A stretch of 64,000 nt of DNA from a virus, in IMG/VR virus record IMGVR_UViG_3300032070_000002, positions 1-64,000 of that record, one strand, 5' to 3'. Shown one piece after another: positions 56,508-64,000 of the stretch; position 1 is the stretch's first letter, and every line of letters begins with the position of its first letter. The notes under the pieces are model-generated. The model saw only the letters and a program-made list of their open reading frames with translations. It ran no database searches and was not told the origin of the DNA. A program made the translations under genes and the position numbers.

Positions 56508-57463
56508 AAGAATACGATATAACTTATACGTCCGATTTTCAATTAGATTTAGATAATAGAATAGACGATTTTATAAAATCCCTAAATCAAATAAAAGAAA
56601 TTGCTAATAAGGGCAAACTTTTAATTATAGGCGGGGATATTTATAGAGATAGAAGGCCGCACCCTAAAGAGATGAATATATTCCGAGATTTTATAAAGAA
56701 TATAAGCGTCCCAGTAGAAATAGTAATAGGTAATCACGACGAAAATTTAGATGTTACTACATTAGATGAATTCTTAAAATTTAATATAAAAGAAGTAACC
56801 TTACATAGACCTCCTTTTATATTAAAATATAGCGGGTTAAATATATATTTAGACCATACTATTATTGAAGGGGCTAAAATGGGCCCTTCGGACTTTATAT
56901 TAAATAATAAAAGGGTAAAACCGCTTAAAAATATATTGGATAATAAATGTGATTTTTATTTAATAGGGGATATACATAAAGCTCAAGTAGTAAATAAAGA
57001 ACCTCCGGTTCTATATGCGGGTAGTATAGAAAGAGAAGATTTTGGAGAACGAAATGAAGGTAAATATGTTATACTAATAAATTCTAATACGAAGGAATAC
57101 GTTTATAAGCCATTAAATATTAGGCCTATGTATCAAATAAATTTAGATTTATCTTCGAGTAATGAGCAATTTAAAGAAGGAAAAATAGTTCCTCCCCAAG
57201 TAGAAAATGCAATAGTAAAAGTAGTTATTACGGGAACTAAAGAACAAATAGAAAAATATAATGAAGCTAATTTAAAAGAAAGTTTAAATAAAACTTTTTC
57301 TTACAAAATACAGTATAATGTCTTAAAGGAAATAAAAAGTAGAAATACTAATATAAACGAAGGAAGATCGATAGAGGATTGTTTTAAGGAATATGCAAAA
57401 GAGCATAAATTTAACGAATACGAGTTAGAAAAAGGAATGGAAATACTAAGCTATGAATGTTAA
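56504..57463 (+). CDS. sbcD: SbcD/Mre11-like nuclease subunit (gp47 type)
   Basis: The 319-residue protein has the metallophosphatase motifs: YTSDFQLD (where DxQ replaces the usual DxH), IIGGDIYRD, IVIGNHDE, LIGDIHKAQ and YAGSIERED. SbcD pairs with SbcC to degrade hairpins and broken ends; T4 gp46/gp47 is the phage example. The missing first histidine may shift metal binding. It overlaps both neighbours. Confidence 0.85.
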   Translation: MKEYDITYTSDFQLDLDNRIDDFIKSLNQIKEIANKGKLLIIGGDIYRDRRPHPKEMNIFRDFIKNISVPVEIVIGNHDENLDVTTLDEFLKFNIKEVTLHRPPFILKYSGLNIYLDHTIIEGAKMGPSDFILNNKRVKPLKNILDNKCDFYLIGDIHKAQVVNKEPPVLYAGSIEREDFGERNEGKYVILINSNTKEYVYKPLNIRPMYQINLDLSSSNEQFKEGKIVPPQVENAIVKVVITGTKEQIEKYNEANLKESLNKTFSYKIQYNVLKEIKSRNTNINEGRSIEDCFKEYAKEHKFNEYELEKGMEILSYEC

Positions 57464-57770
57464 AAGATTGATTCTTCATAATTTTTTAAGTCATAAAGAA
57501 GTGGATATAGATTTATCTAAGGAAGGTATTTACAATATTATTGGAAAAACGGGTGCGGGAAAGAGTGCTATTAGGGATGCACTTACATATACGCTATTTG
57601 GAAAAGGCAGGTATGATGACCAAGAAAAGTATATTTCTGATTATGAAAAAGAAATGTTTGTAGTTGTAGAATTTGAACAAAATGAAAAAACTTTTAGAGT
57701 AACAAGAAAAAAGGTTAAGGGAGAAACTACTAAGTTAGAAGTAGAGGAATTAAATGAAATTCGGAAATAG
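57453..57770 (+). CDS. sbcC: SbcC N-terminal half (ATPase lobe, split gene)
   Basis: The 105 residues correspond to the SbcC/Rad50 N-lobe: NVKRLILHNFLSHKEVDI, Walker A GKTGAGKSAI, then TLFGKGRYDD and a strand. It ends at TAG 57768 after residue 105, where intact homologues continue. The C-lobe with Walker B starts at 58198 in another frame, after two inserted small genes. The coupled starts suggest separate polypeptides that reassemble. Confidence 0.8.
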   Translation: MNVKRLILHNFLSHKEVDIDLSKEGIYNIIGKTGAGKSAIRDALTYTLFGKGRYDDQEKYISDYEKEMFVVVEFEQNEKTFRVTRKKVKGETTKLEVEELNEIRK

Positions 57771-57936
57771 GGTAAAAGTTATAATTTTTTATGGAAAAAA
57801 TCAAAAAGATAAATTTGAAATTAACGCAGAATTAGCAGAAATTCGTTGGGATAAAAATAGTTTTCAAATTCGGGGATTATTTAACCCAGATGTAATAAAA
57901 GTAGAAAAGGAAAATCTAAATGGAAAAACTCCTTAA
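57754..57936 (+). CDS. Inserted small protein between sbcC halves, 60 aa
   Basis: ATG 57754 overlaps the sbcC N-half by 17 bases. The sequence NRVKVIIFYGKNQKDKF, then ELAEIRWDKNSFQIRG suggests a beta-rich single domain with basic tail. It is unlike SbcC. No function is recognised; its position within a split gene is notable. Confidence 0.5.
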   Translation: MKFGNRVKVIIFYGKNQKDKFEINAELAEIRWDKNSFQIRGLFNPDVIKVEKENLNGKTP

Positions 57937-58210
57937 TGAAATTTTAGATAAATTAAATTTTTTAATGGCTAATACCTATTTAATGATAGGAAAGGATTTA
58001 AAAACCGTAATGGATTTATATAGTGAAAGAAAAAAATTAGAACGGCCTACGCCTACTGAAATAGAATTAAAATATTCGGAAGATATCGCCGCGGTAAAGA
58101 AACACGCTTTTAGCAACAATCAATTTAAAATTAGTGAAGATAGAAAATGGGTTATAGTAGAAGATAAGTATCATATTTATAAAATACCCTACGAATTATG
58201 GATAAGATAG
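57920..58210 (+). CDS. Inserted small protein between sbcC halves, 96 aa
   Basis: The 96-residue helical protein (KLLNEILDKLNFLMANTY, then KTVMDLYSERKKLERPTPTEIE) overlaps its left neighbour by 17 bases and the sbcC C-half start by 13 bases. There is no homing endonuclease motif. The second half includes KISEDRKWVIVEDKYHIYKIPYE strands. The function is unknown. Confidence 0.5.
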   Translation: MEKLLNEILDKLNFLMANTYLMIGKDLKTVMDLYSERKKLERPTPTEIELKYSEDIAAVKKHAFSNNQFKISEDRKWVIVEDKYHIYKIPYELWIR

Positions 58211-59442
58211 GAAATACTCTAAAGGAAACGCAGGAAGCGCTAAATAAACTTATAGGTTTTGATTACGATACTTTTAGGTGTTCCGCGTGTTTTGAACAAG
58301 GCGAATCTAATAGTTTTTCAAAGTTAACTCCTAAAGAATCTAAACAAGTAGTTATGAAAATTTTACAATTAGGTAAATTAGAAATAAGAGAACAATTATG
58401 TAAAGATAAAGTAACTACTTTTTCTATGGAGTATAATAATATTTTTAAGGAATTAGAAGTAACAAAAACTTTAGAAGAAGTTATTGAGGATGATACGCCT
58501 ATTAAGGAAAGAATAAGTATATTAGAAAAATTAATAACTAATATACAAGTAGAAATAGAGAAAGCAAAAAAAAGTATACCTTACGAAATAAAATTAAACG
58601 AATTAGAAACAAGTATGGAAAGATTTGATAAACTAGATAAATGTCCGACTTGTTTACAATCTATTAATGAAAATCATAAAAAAGAAATCCTACAAAAATA
58701 TAAAGAAGCTATTCGTATTACAAAAAATTCTTTTAATTATGAAATTAGTCCTAGTCTATTTATAGATAATCAAAATCCAAGGCTATCTAAATTGAATTAT
58801 GAATTAGGAGAATTGAAAAATAAATTAAAAAATATTGAGGAAAAGAAATTAAAGCGTACTAAATTAAATACTAAAAAGGAAGAGTTACAAAATAAGTTAT
58901 ATGCTTTAAAAAGGGACATAGATACGTATAAAAAACTATCGGAAGCTTTTGGTAGAAATGGAATTCCTACAAATATTATAGAAAATACTCTTCCTGAGAT
59001 AGAAAGTATAGTTAATGAATTATTAGAATTATTAGATATAGATATGCAAATAAAAATAGATACCCAAAAAGAATTAAAAAGTGGCGGCCTATCAGATACT
59101 TTAGATATTAACATAGTTACTAATAATATAGTTAGGCCATACTTTGGATTTTCAGGAGGAGAAAGATTTATTATAGATTTATCTTTAAGAGTTGCCTTAA
59201 GCGTAATTTTACTTAGACGAAAAGGATTAAATAATAGTACGTTAATAATAGACGAAGGAATGGGATCATTAGATGAGGCTGGCAGAAATAGGGTAGTAAA
59301 ATTAATTAAAGTAATAAAAGATAAATTTGGATTTAAAAAGATTTTAGTTATTTCACATATGTTAGATGTTCGGGATAATATAGAAAATAAAATAGTAGTA
59401 GAAAAGATAAACGGTATTAGTAAATTGACTTATAATTTATAA
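58198..59442 (+). CDS. sbcC: SbcC C-terminal half (hook, Walker B; split gene)
   Basis: The 414-residue protein continues SbcC: KIGNTLKETQEALNKLIGFD, then CFEQGES, a coiled coil with the zinc hook CPTC (about 144-147), then the signature FSGGERFIID and Walker B TLIIDEGMGSLDE. Together with the N-half it makes a complete gp46-type protein. No strong ribosome binding site precedes ATG 58198, so translation probably depends on the upstream gene. Confidence 0.85.
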   Translation: MDKIGNTLKETQEALNKLIGFDYDTFRCSACFEQGESNSFSKLTPKESKQVVMKILQLGKLEIREQLCKDKVTTFSMEYNNIFKELEVTKTLEEVIEDDTPIKERISILEKLITNIQVEIEKAKKSIPYEIKLNELETSMERFDKLDKCPTCLQSINENHKKEILQKYKEAIRITKNSFNYEISPSLFIDNQNPRLSKLNYELGELKNKLKNIEEKKLKRTKLNTKKEELQNKLYALKRDIDTYKKLSEAFGRNGIPTNIIENTLPEIESIVNELLELLDIDMQIKIDTQKELKSGGLSDTLDINIVTNNIVRPYFGFSGGERFIIDLSLRVALSVILLRRKGLNNSTLIIDEGMGSLDEAGRNRVVKLIKVIKDKFGFKKILVISHMLDVRDNIENKIVVEKINGISKLTYNL

Positions 59443-59460
59443 TAGAGAGGAGATTAATAA

Positions 59461-60597
59461 ATGAGAAATTCTTGGAATTTAAAAGATATTGACAATCTTA
59501 AAAAAATGATGAAACAAAATATTCATCCAATAGAAATAGCGAAAACATTACAGCGGTCTTATGATTCAGTATGTGGAAAAATAAAATCAATTAAAAGAGA
59601 AGAAAAAATAGGAATTAAACCATATGAAAAAACAGAAGGAAAATTCAAGAACGAAGAAATAGTAGAAGAAACCAAAAAATATTTTGAGGCTGCAAAAGGC
59701 ATTATTCATAAATATGATGATTTATATAAAAATATTAAATTAAAGACCTCTTTTTCATCTGCAAAACAAACAGAAGACCAGGTATTATTATTTTCTGATA
59801 TGCACACTGGTATGATTAACAAAGCCCCTATTACCGGAGAAATAACATATAATCCAGAAATTCAGAAAAAAGAATTACAAACTTTAATGGAAGGATTATA
59901 TAGATTTTATCAATTATATAAACCTTCTTATAATATAGAAACTTTTTATATTTTTTCTTTAGGAGATTTAATTACCAATGATAGAATTTATGAAGGACAG
60001 AAAATGGAAATCGCTTTTGGCGTAGGTATACAAATTACAGAAACATTAGAATATGTTAGTGATATGATTAGAAAATTATTGGAAATTTATCCCAGAATAG
60101 TTTATATTAATATAGTCGGAAATCACGGCAGAACTACGCCTCAGCCCATTAGCGAAGATGCTACGAGCAATTTTGAATATTTATTGGGAATATCATTAAA
60201 AGAAAGATTTGCTGGCAATAAAAGAGTAGAAATAATCCTCCCAGACGATTATTCTTATTCTTATACTATAAAAAATCATAGATATTTATTAGCTCACGGA
60301 AATACTATTAGTGGTTCAACATTAAATTCAATAGAAAGGGCGGCAAAAGATATTGCTAATTTAGTAGAAAGAGATTATTATGATGTTATTACAATTGGGC
60401 ATTTTCATAGTTGTTATGAATTGCCGAGTATTTCTCCTTCAACTACTCTTTTAGTTAATGGATGTTTTATTTATAAAGATGATTATGCCTATACCAAATT
60501 AAGAAAACATTCTACTGCTAAACAGTATTTATTTAATGTTTCAAAAAAATCAGCAATGCACAATTTACAGAAGGTGGATTTAAGGTGGAATAAATGA
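59461..60597 (+). CDS. HTH-fused calcineurin-like metallophosphoesterase
   Basis: The 378-residue protein has an N-terminal helix-turn-helix (WNLKDIDNLKKMMKQNIHPI, IAKTLQRSYDSV) like that of the methyltransferase at 42683, then a linker and a metallophosphatase domain: FSDMHTG (D, H), SLGDLI, IVGNHGR and ITIGHFHSCYE supply the metal ligands in order. It may cut or dephosphorylate a nucleic acid after DNA binding. It has AGAGGAG upstream. Codon use is atypical (more ATT), which suggests a separate origin. Confidence 0.75.
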   Translation: MRNSWNLKDIDNLKKMMKQNIHPIEIAKTLQRSYDSVCGKIKSIKREEKIGIKPYEKTEGKFKNEEIVEETKKYFEAAKGIIHKYDDLYKNIKLKTSFSSAKQTEDQVLLFSDMHTGMINKAPITGEITYNPEIQKKELQTLMEGLYRFYQLYKPSYNIETFYIFSLGDLITNDRIYEGQKMEIAFGVGIQITETLEYVSDMIRKLLEIYPRIVYINIVGNHGRTTPQPISEDATSNFEYLLGISLKERFAGNKRVEIILPDDYSYSYTIKNHRYLLAHGNTISGSTLNSIERAAKDIANLVERDYYDVITIGHFHSCYELPSISPSTTLLVNGCFIYKDDYAYTKLRKHSTAKQYLFNVSKKSAMHNLQKVDLRWNK

Positions 60598-60743
60598 AAG
60601 AAATAGAAATTCTACGATGTAGAGGCCGGGGTATTGTAGTAAAGGGAATTAAATCCATTCGTGAACGGGAATATATAATTGATAAGATTATGCGAGCTTC
60701 ATTGGCTTATAGAAAATTATATAAATTAAGAAACGCAATATAA
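60594..60743 (+). CDS. Hypothetical small basic protein, 49 aa
   Basis: ATG 60594 overlaps the preceding stop by four bases. The basic sequence (EILRCRGRGIVVKGIKSIRERE, then SLAYRKLYKLRN) may bind nucleic acid. No family recognised. Confidence 0.4.
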   Translation: MKEIEILRCRGRGIVVKGIKSIREREYIIDKIMRASLAYRKLYKLRNAI

Positions 60744-60748
60744 ATAAA

Positions 60749-60946
60749 ATGGAAAAGAAAAGATTTTGTTTAAAAAATATGTTTAACGTAGATGAAAACG
60801 TTACTTGTAAAAAATGTAATTATTATATTGATGCATCGGGTAGTTTTGAACCTTCGGAATGTACTTATAGTAATATAAAAAATAAAAAAGAAAATAGGGA
60901 CGATTTTGGAAGAGGTTTTAACGGTTTAAGAGAAAGGGATTATTAA
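60749..60946 (+). CDS. Cysteine-rich small protein, 65 aa
   Basis: CLKNMFNVDENVTCKKCNYY and EPSECTYSN provide four cysteines for a zinc knuckle, followed by a basic tail (KKENRDDFGRG). Weak ribosome binding site. The function is unknown. It ends one base before deoC. Confidence 0.45.
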   Translation: MEKKRFCLKNMFNVDENVTCKKCNYYIDASGSFEPSECTYSNIKNKKENRDDFGRGFNGLRERDY

Positions 60947-60947
60947 A

Positions 60948-61604
60948 ATGATAGAAAAGTTTTTAGAAAGTACTAATTTAAGTGAAAAAGCAAATTGGAA
61001 AGATATAAGGGATTTTGTAAAAGAAGCTAATGAATTAAATGTTTTAGGAGTTTGTACATACATATATTGGAGCGGTATAGTAGATAAATATTTAAAGGAA
61101 GGGATAAAGAAAATTTACGTTATAGGATTTTATACGGGTTCAAAAGAGTTAATAGAAAGAGATTTATCCTTAGTTTCGGATACTAAAGCAGATGAATATG
61201 ATGTTGTTTTACCTTTAGCTTATTTTAGCGTAGGAAATATTTCAAAAACAGAAGAACTTTTATTAAAGGTAAGAAAAGCTACAAAGGATAAAGTATTAAA
61301 AGTAATCATAGAAACAAATATTTTAAGGGAAGACCCTAAACCGGAAGAAAAAATAAAGAGTGCCGTTGAATTAGTAAAAGAAATAGGCGCAGATTTTATA
61401 AAAACTAATACCGGCCGATTTCCAAGAAAGATCGATATAGTAGAGGATATTAGGTTGATTAAAAAGTTTACTAAATTGCCTATTAAGGCCGCGGGCGGTA
61501 TTAAAACGTATGAACAAGTAAAACAATTAATTGATTTAGGAGTTAGTAGAATAGGCACCTCTACCGCAAAACAAATTATAGAGGAAGAAAATGGAATCCA
61601 ATAA
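60948..61604 (+). CDS. deoC: DeoC, deoxyribose-phosphate aldolase
   Basis: The 218-residue TIM barrel shows ADEYDVVLPLAY, KVIIETNIL, the Schiff-base lysine strand ADFIKTNTG, and IKAAGGIKT followed by IGTSTAKQII. It splits deoxyribose 5-phosphate into acetaldehyde and glyceraldehyde 3-phosphate. Next to a deoxyribosyltransferase-like gene it forms a nucleoside salvage block. It overlaps the next gene by 14 bases. Phage DeoC homologues are uncommon. Confidence 0.85.
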   Translation: MIEKFLESTNLSEKANWKDIRDFVKEANELNVLGVCTYIYWSGIVDKYLKEGIKKIYVIGFYTGSKELIERDLSLVSDTKADEYDVVLPLAYFSVGNISKTEELLLKVRKATKDKVLKVIIETNILREDPKPEEKIKSAVELVKEIGADFIKTNTGRFPRKIDIVEDIRLIKKFTKLPIKAAGGIKTYEQVKQLIDLGVSRIGTSTAKQIIEEENGIQ

Positions 61605-62193
61605 TCCCGAAAATAAGCCGGTTGAAATAGAAGATAATTATCCTTACATTACATATCTTATAGGCGCAATGGAGAAAACCGCTGAGAAAGATGATGGTTC
61701 TGCTAAAAGGGAAGATGTAGAAAGAGAATTATTATTAAGAAATGTATATCCTATTAATCCCGTAAAACTAGAAGCATTTAAAACGAATATGAGTGTTGAA
61801 GAATCTAAAGAAAAAATGATAGGCTGGATTGCTTCCGGTAATAGAGAACTTTTAAAAGAGAAATCCGTTGCTATTTGGTTTGGAATAGATTACGTCGCGG
61901 AAAACGGTCAACTAATACATATCCCGGGCGATTTTGATTATGTAAGAATGAGCGATTGGATTACTTTAGTTATAAATAGGGGCGATAAACCTTGCGGTAG
62001 TTTTGGAGAAAGTGCATACGGCGCTATTTTAGGAAAACCTCTTTACATTATTTCTGAAATGCCTAAAAAGGAATTACCTAAAAGTTTATTTCAATGGATG
62101 TGTATAGTTGACGGAGAACATTTTGAAAATCTTTCTCAGTATTTAAAATATATTGATGAACAATATAAACTTAAAAGAAAAGAAGAAAAATGA
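61591..62193 (+). CDS. Nucleoside 2-deoxyribosyltransferase-like protein, 200 aa
   Basis: The sequence begins after an acidic head with ITYLIGAMEKTAEKDDGSA, then VERELLLRNVYPINPVKLEA, a pattern of the NDT/DUF4406 superfamily (YLxGxM, xNPx). CGSFGESAYGAILGKPLYII follows. A catalytic glutamate could be in GESAYG. It may handle deoxyribosyl groups of nucleosides or of the modified base. It lies between deoC and small genes, overlapping by 14 and 4 bases. Confidence 0.6.
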   Translation: MESNNPENKPVEIEDNYPYITYLIGAMEKTAEKDDGSAKREDVERELLLRNVYPINPVKLEAFKTNMSVEESKEKMIGWIASGNRELLKEKSVAIWFGIDYVAENGQLIHIPGDFDYVRMSDWITLVINRGDKPCGSFGESAYGAILGKPLYIISEMPKKELPKSLFQWMCIVDGEHFENLSQYLKYIDEQYKLKRKEEK

Positions 62194-62522
62194 TTAAAGT
62201 TAAGGTTACTTTAATACAGGCGGATATATTAGTAGTAGGTAAGTATTCTATTTCCGAAGAGGCTTGTTTAGGAATGATAAAAAGGTTTAAAGAAAATACT
62301 GAACCTGTTTTAGTTAGATTAGGTAAAACTCCTTTAGTAATAGGTAAGTTAGTAGGTTTAGAATATAATAAAGAGAAAAAGGAATTATTAGGTGTTATTG
62401 ATTTATATATGGATTTTAATGCAGGCGCACAAATATTACAACAATTAGATACGCCCGACGGAATCAGAATATTAGATAGTAAAATAAAGGAAATTACAAT
62501 GACCCCGGGAGGAAAAGGATGA
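62190..62522 (+). CDS. Hypothetical protein, 110 aa
   Basis: It is a beta-rich protein: KVKVTLIQADILVVGKY, VLVRLGKTPLVIGKLVGLEY, then LGVIDLYMDFNAG. It overlaps both neighbours by four bases, inside the nucleotide operon. It may be a small regulatory or binding subunit; the family is not recognised. Confidence 0.5.
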   Translation: MIKVKVTLIQADILVVGKYSISEEACLGMIKRFKENTEPVLVRLGKTPLVIGKLVGLEYNKEKKELLGVIDLYMDFNAGAQILQQLDTPDGIRILDSKIKEITMTPGGKG

Positions 62523-62890
62523 GATTATCGGATAAACAAAAAGAAGAATTAAAAAATCAATTTGAAGAGGTAATAAATAACTTTAAAGGGCATACGGATT
62601 TTCCTTATATATTACTTCAAATGATGAAGGTGCATAGTGATAAAAGTAATGACTATGCCCAAGATGAAAGCCCCTTTTCTAATATAGAACTTTGCGAACG
62701 CGCGGGTTTTGAAGCGTGGAAGGGCGTCGTTATAAGATTGGGGGATAAATATAGTAGACTATTGAATGCATTAGCGGGTAAGTTATTTAAGTGCGAAGGA
62801 ATAGAAGATGCTTTTATAGATAATGCAAATTATTCGGTAATAGGACTTATTGAATATCGGAAGGTAAAAGAAACCAATGGATCTAAATAA
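62519..62890 (+). CDS. DUF1599/MazG-like all-alpha protein, 123 aa
   Basis: The sequence MKVHSDKSNDYAQD, ERAGFEAWKGVVIRLGDKYSRL, then EDAFIDNANYSVIGLIEY matches the plan of the DUF1599 (nucleotide modification associated) and MazG-like NTP pyrophosphatase families, with acidic residues for metal binding (D in NDYAQD, DKYSR, EDAFID). Such proteins remove or process unusual dNTPs. It overlaps its neighbours. Confidence 0.55.
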   Translation: MRLSDKQKEELKNQFEEVINNFKGHTDFPYILLQMMKVHSDKSNDYAQDESPFSNIELCERAGFEAWKGVVIRLGDKYSRLLNALAGKLFKCEGIEDAFIDNANYSVIGLIEYRKVKETNGSK

Positions 62891-63068
62891 ATCGTGGTTA
62901 AAACTCATAGAGTTTTGCAAACGCGAACGTTACGGCGAGCTTAAGGTAAAAATTCAAGATGGGGTACCGGTATCTTTACCCGCTCAAATTATAAAAAGAG
63001 AAAACTTAGATGGATCAATCACTACTACGGAAATATCAAAGCCGATAGATTTGACGAAGGAGGAATAG
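62877..63068 (+). CDS. Hypothetical small protein, 63 aa
   Basis: It overlaps the previous gene by 14 bases and shares its last base with the next start. The product (WLKLIEFCKRERYGELKVKIQDG, then IIKRENLDGSITTTEIS) is basic then strand-rich. No family recognised. Confidence 0.45.
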   Translation: MDLNKSWLKLIEFCKRERYGELKVKIQDGVPVSLPAQIIKRENLDGSITTTEISKPIDLTKEE

Positions 63069-63241
63069 TGTATTTCAGAAAAGAAAAATTTACGGAGGTA
63101 ATAATATTAAAAAGATATAGTAGTGATATACTATCGGATGATATTAAAGAATTAGCAAAAGATAATATAATAGTAGATTTACAATTTACGGGCGACGGAA
63201 AGAATACATTTAATGCTTTAATACTTTATAGGAAAAAATAA
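63068..63241 (+). CDS. Hypothetical small protein, 57 aa
   Basis: It begins at GTG 63068 after a perfect AAGGAGG site and overlaps the preceding stop by one base. Pattern VIILKRYSSDILSDDIKELAK, then IVDLQFTGDGKNTFNALI suggests alpha/beta. The function is unknown. Confidence 0.45.
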   Translation: MYFRKEKFTEVIILKRYSSDILSDDIKELAKDNIIVDLQFTGDGKNTFNALILYRKK

Positions 63242-63242
63242 A

Positions 63243-63827
63243 ATGGAAAAATACGAAACATTTAATAATGAAATAAATTTAATCAAATCTGAAACAATAA
63301 AAGACTATGTTATAAAGACTCTTAAAGAAACGCCAGAAATATTTTGGAAAATACCCGCTTCCTCTACCGGAAAATATCATCCCGAATGTACAAATAAAGA
63401 AGGAGGTTTAATTATACACGTAAAAAGGGTAGTATATATTTGCGATAGATTATCTTTCGGCTGGAACATAACCGACCTTAATAGAGATATGGTAATAGCC
63501 TCAAGTATTCTACACGACATAGCTAAGTGTGGAAAAGATAGCGGTATCTATGAAAATTATGTTAATCATCCTATAACTGCGGCTAATATGTTTAAGAAAA
63601 CCGTAAACTTTAATAGTCAAGATATAACACCTATAAATAAAACTATTATTATTAGGATAGCAAATTGTATTAATTATCATATGGGACTTTGGACTCCTAA
63701 ATCTATAGTAAAACCCTTATCTCAATATACATCCTTAGAATTATTGGTTTATACTTCAGATTATATGGCTTCTACTAAAACGTTAGTTACTCCGGTAGAT
63801 GGAAGTTATACTGTAAAGGATATATAA
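63243..63827 (+). CDS. HD-domain phosphohydrolase, 194 aa
   Basis: HD superfamily residues occur in the right order: GGLIIHVKRV (H), ILHDIAKCG (HD), NHPITAA (H), and LELLVYTSDYMAS (D). It probably hydrolyses a nucleotide or oligonucleotide phosphoester in the cytoplasm. It ends the nucleotide block. The downstream gene starts inside its stop. Confidence 0.75.
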   Translation: MEKYETFNNEINLIKSETIKDYVIKTLKETPEIFWKIPASSTGKYHPECTNKEGGLIIHVKRVVYICDRLSFGWNITDLNRDMVIASSILHDIAKCGKDSGIYENYVNHPITAANMFKKTVNFNSQDITPINKTIIIRIANCINYHMGLWTPKSIVKPLSQYTSLELLVYTSDYMASTKTLVTPVDGSYTVKDI

Positions 63828-64000
63828 TGAATACCCTAATTAAAATATTTGATATTTTAGCTTCTATACTTACTGTTTTAAGCTTATATTTAATTTCTAA
63901 GTCTTATAAATGGTGGATACTTTATTGTTTTTCTAGCATACTTTTTACTATTGTTTGCTTTTATAATAAAATATACGGTTTAACATTAATGGGAGTATGC
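63827..64000 (+). CDS. Membrane protein, partial at the window end (PnuC-like?)
   Basis: The 58 codons seen begin with a TLIKIFDILASILTVLSLYL hydrophobic helix and continue YKWWILYCFSSILFTIVC and YNKIYGLTLMG. The helix-loop spacing with paired tryptophans and YGL recalls small transporters such as PnuC, which import nicotinamide riboside. The gene runs off the window, so this is only a suggestion. Confidence 0.4.
   Translation, partial: MNTLIKIFDILASILTVLSLYLISKSYKWWILYCFSSILFTIVCFYNKIYGLTLMGVC

Noticed and set aside
1-64000. tRNA genes, integrase, attachment sites, reverse transcriptase (DGR)
   Set aside because: No cloverleaf, recombinase or RT motif was seen; intergenic spaces are short, the largest being about 180 bp.

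Overview
The window is a continuous piece of a tailed double-stranded DNA phage (class Caudoviricetes). It is AT-rich (roughly 30 % G+C by eye) and every supported gene lies on the + strand, packed with ATGA/TAATG-type overlaps and AGGAGG-like ribosome binding sites. A tape measure gene, tail tube and tail completion genes and no recognisable sheath indicate a long non-contractile tail (siphovirus-like). Terminase, portal, endolysin and integrase are not in the window, so the genome is larger than 64 kb. The host cannot be fixed from sequence. Shine-Dalgarno sites and sigma70-type promoters are ordinary bacterial ones, and a KpsS/KpsC-like glycosyltransferase is weak evidence for an encapsulated host.

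Layout. 1-3.9 kb: receptor-binding or tail-fibre genes (DUF2793-like modules, collagen-like repeats) with an embedded capsule-type glycosyltransferase. 3.9-9.3 kb: head genes: MuF, an ADP-ribosyltransferase protein, a prohead protease fused to an acidic scaffold, and the major capsid protein, ending in a terminator. 9.5-20.8 kb: connectors, tail tube, tail assembly chaperones, tape measure, distal tail, baseplate and an F5/8C-domain adhesin, ending in a second terminator. 20.9-31 kb: an early or accessory zone with many small genes driven by four near-identical strong promoters. It carries a DNA ligase, a radical SAM protein, a sigma-like factor and a secreted collagen-like protein. 31-34 kb: replication initiation-like protein and primase-helicase. 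34.8-46.7 kb: a 7-deazaguanine pathway (QueD, QueE, FolE2, QueC with intein) plus a DpdA-like DNA transglycosylase, an HTH-methyltransferase, an M16 peptidase, a phosphoribosyltransferase and an RNA ligase. 47-60 kb: dUTPase, polynucleotide kinase, a UDG-DNA polymerase fusion with intein, SSB, RuvC-like and PD-(D/E)XK nucleases, RecA, a secreted trypsin-like protease, SbcD and a split SbcC. 60-64 kb: nucleotide metabolism (DeoC, deoxyribosyltransferase-like, DUF1599-like, HD hydrolase, a membrane protein).

How it fits together. FolE2, QueD, QueE and QueC can make preQ0 from GTP. The DpdA-like protein could insert it into phage DNA in place of guanine, giving protection from host restriction. 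The adjacent HTH-fused Trm1-like methyltransferase may modify the base further; this is the most promising unexplored part of the window. dUTPase and the UDG-fused polymerase point to strict uracil exclusion. PNK and RNA ligase form an RNA repair pair. Two inteins with different nuclease types sit in QueC and in the polymerase's UDG domain. The ADP-ribosyltransferase domain is framed by two 56/60-identical in-frame direct repeats.
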